NCBI GenBank assembly: GCA_030672345.1
Contig: DAOVGO010000028.1
Location: 1 to 10,212 of the forward strand
Length of the DNA: 10,212 bases
Source: Methanosarcinales archaeon
Lineage (GTDB): Archaea; Halobacteriota; Methanosarcinia; Methanosarcinales; Methanogasteraceae
Reading direction: 5' to 3'
This document shows, piece after piece, positions 7,036-10,212 of the stretch. The notes under the pieces were generated by a model. That model ran no database searches. It was not told where the DNA came from and worked only from the letters and a program-made list of their open reading frames with translations. The position numbers were made by a program, and so were the translations under genes. Within the stretch, counting starts at the first letter, position 1. Each line of letters opens with the position of its first letter.

Positions 7036-7323
7036 CTATTCATTAAGCGTTTCGATACCGATCTTCCTGACGTTCGGTTTCCATATCTTGTCTGGCATCC
7101 AGTCGGGCTTGTTCTTCGGAGCATCGACCTGTTCCCTCCACCCCTCGAAGATGTGCACCTTCTTTGTACCGCGTTCTCGCAGCATTATCTTTGTTGGATC
7201 ACTCTTGTTGCCGCCGGTCCGATTGGCGACTTTGAGTGCAGCCTGACGTGGCTGTCTTCCTGAAAACACACCATGTTCACTCCCATCAGGGTCATGCAGT
7301 ACAAAATTCCTTGTCTTGTCCAT
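7036..7323 (-). CDS. Archaeal chromosomal protein MC1
   Basis: This small basic protein of 95 residues is recognisably MC1, the monomeric DNA-bending chromosomal protein of Methanosarcina-type methanogens and haloarchaea. The diagnostic stretches are present: TRNFVLHDPDG, EHGVFSGRQPRQAALKVANR, RERGTKKVHIFEGW, VDAPKNKPDWMP and a lysine-rich end. The usual family length is about 93, so it is intact. I start it at the ATG at 7323 because GAGGTG (7336-7331) is seven bases upstream; the in-frame ATG at 7329 would have only one base of spacing and would add just Met-Ile. MC1 binds DNA non-specifically, bends it strongly and helps compact the chromosome. The gene stands alone, diverging from the iron-sulfur protein gene, and ends at a T-rich tract. 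Confidence 0.95.
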   Translation of the reverse strand: MDKTRNFVLHDPDGSEHGVFSGRQPRQAALKVANRTGGNKSDPTKIMLRERGTKKVHIFEGWREQVDAPKNKPDWMPDKIWKPNVRKIGIETLNE

Positions 7324-7365
7324 GATCATACACCTCGCGCCATAATTTAGCTATGCGCATCATGT

Positions 7366-7392
7366 ATTGCTAAACCTTTATCAAATATTAAT
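7366..7392. promoter_or_regulatory. AT-rich shared promoter region between MC1 and the iron-sulfur protein gene
   Basis: This stretch holds the only AT-rich, TATA-like sequences between the two divergent genes. On the plus strand TTTATCAAATATTA (7377-7390) could drive the iron-sulfur gene with a start near 7405. On the minus strand its complement (TAATATTTGATAAA) could drive MC1 with a start near 7360. Which bases serve which gene is uncertain. Confidence 0.4.
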
Positions 7393-7431
7393 GTAACGCC
7401 TGTATCTGATGAACCGCGGAGACGAGTCGCA

Positions 7432-7890
7432 ATGATAAGCATCATGGAAATCTACCAGTTACTTCCGAAGCTGAACTGCAAGGAATGTGAAAAACCCACC
7501 TGCATGGCGTTTGCAAGCTCGCTTCTCTCAGGCGAGTCTGTGCTTGAGGACTGCCCGCCGCTGTATCAGAGCGAGTACGAAGACCAGCTTGAGTCACTCA
7601 CAGCGATGCTCGCGCCGGTCAAGGATGCTGCCGAGACCGGTTTGATCGTCCATGACGAGCTCTGCTTCGGGTGCGGGAATTGTGTGGTCGCATGTCCCGT
7701 AAACGTTGCCAATGATCCGCACGGCGCGGCGGTCGGGCTTGCGCCATCCAATGATAAGGTGATACTGGCAGTTGTAAACGGCGTCGTCACCGTTGCAAAC
7801 GTCAGCGAATGCAGACGGTTCGGAAAGAACCGGATCTTGTGCGATGTCTGCATCGTGACCTGCCCGTCAAAGGCGATCGAATTTGTGTGA
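7432..7890 (+). CDS. Three-cluster iron-sulfur protein: CFeSP-type 4Fe-4S domain plus two-cluster ferredoxin domain
   Basis: This 152-residue soluble protein has 12 cysteines, all in apparent cluster motifs. Residues 6-43 carry C16-x2-C19-x4-C24-x16-C41 in the context YQLLPKLNCKECEKPTC, the PF04060-type domain seen at the start of the corrinoid iron-sulfur protein of acetyl-CoA synthase/decarbonylase. A ferredoxin part follows, C78-x2-C81-x2-C84-x3-C88-P and C127-x9-C137-x2-C140-x3-C144-P; the second motif has a nine-residue gap in place of the usual two. Three 4Fe-4S clusters are therefore likely. It probably passes electrons within a C1 or CoA-linked complex. A ferredoxin-like formylmethanofuran dehydrogenase subunit is possible, but I cannot confirm it and no partner gene is adjacent. 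ATG 7432 has GGAG (7418-7421) ten bases upstream. Confidence 0.85.
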   Translation: MISIMEIYQLLPKLNCKECEKPTCMAFASSLLSGESVLEDCPPLYQSEYEDQLESLTAMLAPVKDAAETGLIVHDELCFGCGNCVVACPVNVANDPHGAAVGLAPSNDKVILAVVNGVVTVANVSECRRFGKNRILCDVCIVTCPSKAIEFV

Positions 7891-7900
7891 TGGCGCTACC

Positions 7901-7907
7901 AAAAAAA
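7901..7907 (-). terminator. T-run downstream of the EEP-family gene
   Basis: Read on the minus strand, seven consecutive T bases occur about 60 bases after the TAA stop of the EEP-family gene. This is a plausible archaeal T-rich terminator for the Fae-Hps/EEP transcript, though short. Confidence 0.35.
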
Positions 7908-7966
7908 CCCAGGACGGCTTCTGGCTACCACAGTGCTCAAAGTGACTTCACCGCGCCGTTACGCCG

Positions 7967-8923
7967 TTAGTCCGCTTCGATCCCGCAATACACCGCAAAA
8001 TGATCGGACGCCTTCCATGCATCCCTGCGGCCTGACGCGATCATCCCTGAGTTCGTGACATACCTGACAGAACTATCCGGTTGCAGCATATCCTGCGAGA
8101 CAAGGATATGATCGAGCCAGACGCGGTGCCGGTAGCCCATCGGATGTTTCACGATAGGATCAGGGAAATCAACCGTCCACAGCTTCTTCTTCAGAGCGGG
8201 ATCCTTTGACATCCACCACAGCGTGTTGTGAAATATCCTGCCAGGATCATAGACCGATCCCATGACCGTCTCAACAAAGCTCCGCCCGACCATCATCTCG
8301 AACGGATCCATCCCTGGACCATCGTTCATATCCCCCATCACCATGACCGGAACCGGGTCAGGTTCTGAGGTCAGTTGATCCAGACGCTCCTTGAGCTTGA
8401 TCGCCTGTCCGAGAAGGCGTTTTCGGTTTGCAAGCGAGATCTTCTGGAAATTGTAGATATCCACCACCGAAAAGACCCCTTTGGACTTTGCATGCACCAT
8501 AATAAGCCTGATCCTCTGCCCGCCTGCGCCGATCTCAAATACCGCCTCAAGAGGTTTTCGTTCCCATTTATGCACCTCTTTCAAGCCGTCGTTCTCGATG
8601 TCAGCCTCCCACGGCTCATAGAACGAGAACGCATCATCGACGGCAACGAGACGAAACGGCTCCCGGTAATAGAAGACAAGGTTCTGTCCGCCCCGGCTGA
8701 CCCCACAGGCAAGCTGGTAGCCGGGCAGATAATTCTCGATGAAGAAGCTGTGCTCCGCCGGGGCGTTTGCAGCCTCGCATATCCCGAGCACGTGCGGATT
8801 TATCTCCCTGATCACCGATGCGATCTTCTGTGCCCGCGCCTCCTCCTCTGGCTTGATGACATTGTTCTGAAACATCCGGTTCATGTGCTCGATGTTGTAC
8901 GACATGACGGTATATTCAGCCAT
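7967..8923 (-). CDS. Endonuclease/exonuclease/phosphatase (EEP) family hydrolase
   Basis: This 318-residue protein is a full single-domain EEP (DNase I-like) enzyme with no signal peptide. The metal and catalytic motifs appear in order: MSYN10 at the first strand, C-E50 for magnesium binding, an H-A-K motif near 145, G-D198-M-N200-D, L-D271-H and S-D307-H308. The family cleaves phosphodiester or phosphomonoester bonds in DNA, RNA, phosphoinositides or nucleotides, and the substrate here cannot be named from sequence. ATG 8923 has a strong AGGAGG four bases upstream. It starts 27 bases after the Fae-Hps stop codon on the same strand, so co-transcription is likely, though a functional link with formaldehyde or pentose metabolism is only a guess. 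A WERKP segment and a WW stretch mid-protein are of unknown role. Confidence 0.88.
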   Translation of the reverse strand: MAEYTVMSYNIEHMNRMFQNNVIKPEEEARAQKIASVIREINPHVLGICEAANAPAEHSFFIENYLPGYQLACGVSRGGQNLVFYYREPFRLVAVDDAFSFYEPWEADIENDGLKEVHKWERKPLEAVFEIGAGGQRIRLIMVHAKSKGVFSVVDIYNFQKISLANRKRLLGQAIKLKERLDQLTSEPDPVPVMVMGDMNDGPGMDPFEMMVGRSFVETVMGSVYDPGRIFHNTLWWMSKDPALKKKLWTVDFPDPIVKHPMGYRHRVWLDHILVSQDMLQPDSSVRYVTNSGMIASGRRDAWKASDHFAVYCGIEAD

Positions 8924-8950
8924 TTTCCCTCCTGTGCCAGATATCAGAGT

Positions 8951-10141
8951 TCAGAAGTCAGTCATCACTCTGAACTGGTCGATCTCTTCTTTTGCAAGCC
9001 CTTCTATGAACATCTCAGCTGTCTGGTACACATCCTTTGCATTCGTGATCGCGCGCCCGACAACAAGGATATCGGCTCCCGCACCCAGAGCCTCGCTGAT
9101 GTTATCCACCCGGACGCCGCCAGCGACCGCGATCAGCATCTTCGTAGAGCGTTTCTCAGCGAGCGCCTTGATATCAGGGATGCTGCCCCACTGGTATTCG
9201 GTCTCTTCGACATCGATTGCGCGGTGCAGTTCCACGACATCTGGGAGGGTTTTTAGCTTGCGCAGCATCGGCAGCGGATCAGGTAGGTTCAGGGTGTCGA
9301 TCACCGCATAGATTCCTGTCTTGTGCGCTTCCAGAATCGCCTTGTCGATCGTTGAGACCGGCGCAAGCGCGGATATTACAACCGCGTCGGCGGTCGCATC
9401 GGCAACCATGCGCGCCTCGAGATTGCCTGTGTCCAGCGTCTTTAAATCGGCGACGATGAACGCATTCGGCGCAACCTCCCTGATCCTTGCGATCACATCG
9501 GTGCCGTACCGCTTGATCAGCGGGGTGCCAGCCTCAAGAATGAGGTGATCGCTGTCTGGCAGCGACTTTACGACCCCGAGTATCTGATCGATGTTCGGAT
9601 TGTCGAGCGCGACCTGAAGATACGGCGGATCCCATAAACGTGATATCTTGAAGCCCATGATCGCGTGTGTGCCCCTATCCTTCTCGTGGAGCACCGTATC
9701 GATCCCAGGAAACCCGCTCATCGCACGTTCGAGCGCCAATTTCGTTGCTCCGTAGTTGTATCTGTATATCCGGTTGTAATCCGCAGCTTGCGGGTGGATG
9801 AAGACACTTGCGACGATCACAAGTTCTTCTGTCTGTTCTTTCGGGATGATTCCCGCCTCGACCGCATCTGCGACCGCCTTTGCAACAGCAGCCTGCGCAG
9901 GACCAAAGACGAGCGCAGCCTGATCCATATTCTTCACCGTCACCTTGGGAACGATCAGGGTTGCAGGTTTTGTGAGCAGATTCGGGCGTATGACCGAGAG
10001 GAGGGGCGTGTGCCCCCCTGATAGCTGGGTCATCCCGGTCGCGAACGCCTGCCCGACCGGACCGTCTTTGTCCCCGATCATCAGGTCAACGTGTGCGAGT
10101 TCTGGCGCCTCGCCGATTAGAGCTTCTCCGATTGATATCAA
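8951..10141 (-). CDS. fae-hps: Bifunctional formaldehyde-activating enzyme / 3-hexulose-6-phosphate synthase (Fae-Hps)
   Basis: This 396-residue fusion has an N-terminal Fae domain (about 1-160) and a C-terminal Hps TIM-barrel (about 168-390). Fae condenses formaldehyde with tetrahydromethanopterin to methylene-H4MPT; the catalytic His17 is in place in ELAH17VDL, and KPATLIVPKVTVKN is typical. Hps interconverts hexulose-6-phosphate with ribulose-5-phosphate plus formaldehyde; E203-A-G-T206, D232-LKT-L-D237, H306, A-G-G342-V and V-G362-R363 are its active-site and phosphate-binding motifs. In archaea the fusion makes pentose phosphate by the reverse ribulose monophosphate route and traps the released formaldehyde. 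The start is TTG at 10141: GAGGT (10153-10149) is seven bases upstream, no in-frame ATG lies near, and MISIGEAL aligns with the family N-terminus. The EEP gene follows. Confidence 0.95.
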   Translation of the reverse strand: MISIGEALIGEAPELAHVDLMIGDKDGPVGQAFATGMTQLSGGHTPLLSVIRPNLLTKPATLIVPKVTVKNMDQAALVFGPAQAAVAKAVADAVEAGIIPKEQTEELVIVASVFIHPQAADYNRIYRYNYGATKLALERAMSGFPGIDTVLHEKDRGTHAIMGFKISRLWDPPYLQVALDNPNIDQILGVVKSLPDSDHLILEAGTPLIKRYGTDVIARIREVAPNAFIVADLKTLDTGNLEARMVADATADAVVISALAPVSTIDKAILEAHKTGIYAVIDTLNLPDPLPMLRKLKTLPDVVELHRAIDVEETEYQWGSIPDIKALAEKRSTKMLIAVAGGVRVDNISEALGAGADILVVGRAITNAKDVYQTAEMFIEGLAKEEIDQFRVMTDF

Positions 10142-10184
10142 ATGATCTACCTCGCGTTTATTGGTAGTGATTATAGTTCGAGCA

Positions 10185-10195
10185 TCATATAATTA
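10185..10195 (-). promoter_or_regulatory. fae-hps: TATA box of fae-hps
   Basis: On the minus strand TAATTATATGA (10195-10185), preceded by CCAAAG, fits an archaeal BRE/TATA pair. The start would fall near 10165, giving a leader of about 24 bases that carries the GAGGT ribosome site before the TTG codon. Confidence 0.5.
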
Positions 10196-10212
10196 CTTTG
10201 GTTCGCGGGGAC

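Noticed and set aside
7955..7970. Short tandem GCCGTTAC/GCCGTTAG at the end of the EEP gene
   Set aside because: Only two 8-base near-copies overlapping the stop codon; easily chance.
8375..9256. Plus-strand open frame of 293 codons across the EEP and Fae-Hps genes
   Set aside because: It is antisense to two clear enzymes and has no family motif or promoter; it is a by-product of their codon bias.
1..10212. tRNA, rRNA, CRISPR arrays or insertion sequences
   Set aside because: I looked for cloverleaf-like arms, regularly spaced direct repeats and transposase motifs and found none.

Overview
The window looks like a chromosomal piece of a methanogen-related euryarchaeon (Methanosarcinales, ANME or a close relative). 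The main clues are a gene for the chromosomal protein MC1, a fused formaldehyde-activating enzyme/hexulose-6-phosphate synthase (Fae-Hps), archaeal TATA-type promoters with short leaders, and an exported dockerin protein rich in N-glycosylation sequons. The exact lineage cannot be fixed from this sequence alone.

Layout, left to right. (1) Positions 1-2093, minus strand: the N-terminal 697 residues of a large secreted protein, cut by the left edge, with a signal peptide, four tandem domains resembling the molybdopterin-binding (sulfite-oxidase-like) fold, and the start of a type I dockerin. (2) 2094-2485: a 392-base gap holding the promoter of that gene and no supported gene. (3) 2486-5019, minus: a tight three-gene operon of CBS-domain proteins, each with four CBS motifs. 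(4) 5020-5321: a divergent promoter region with two overlapping perfect dyads and a second nested dyad. (5) 5322-6839, plus: a fusion of an RCK/TrkA-N nucleotide-binding domain with a DHH-DHHA1 phosphoesterase. (6) 6840-7035: a T-rich terminator, a hairpin repeat built of 9-base units, and the MC1 terminator. (7) 7036-7323, minus: MC1. (8) 7432-7890, plus: a small three-cluster iron-sulfur protein, divergent from MC1. (9) 7967-10141, minus: Fae-Hps followed 27 bases later by an endonuclease/exonuclease/phosphatase-family enzyme, probably one operon.

How the parts may work together. Fae-Hps links ribulose-5-phosphate formation to capture of the released formaldehyde on tetrahydromethanopterin, the C1 carrier of methanogenesis or methane oxidation. 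The iron-sulfur protein could be an electron carrier or an accessory to a C1 complex, but its partner is not visible. The CBS trio and the RCK-DHH protein both belong to families that sense or cleave nucleotides, and they diverge from one shared control region. A nucleotide-signalling pair is an attractive but unproven reading. The dockerin protein should lie outside the cell and attach to a cohesin-bearing partner encoded elsewhere.
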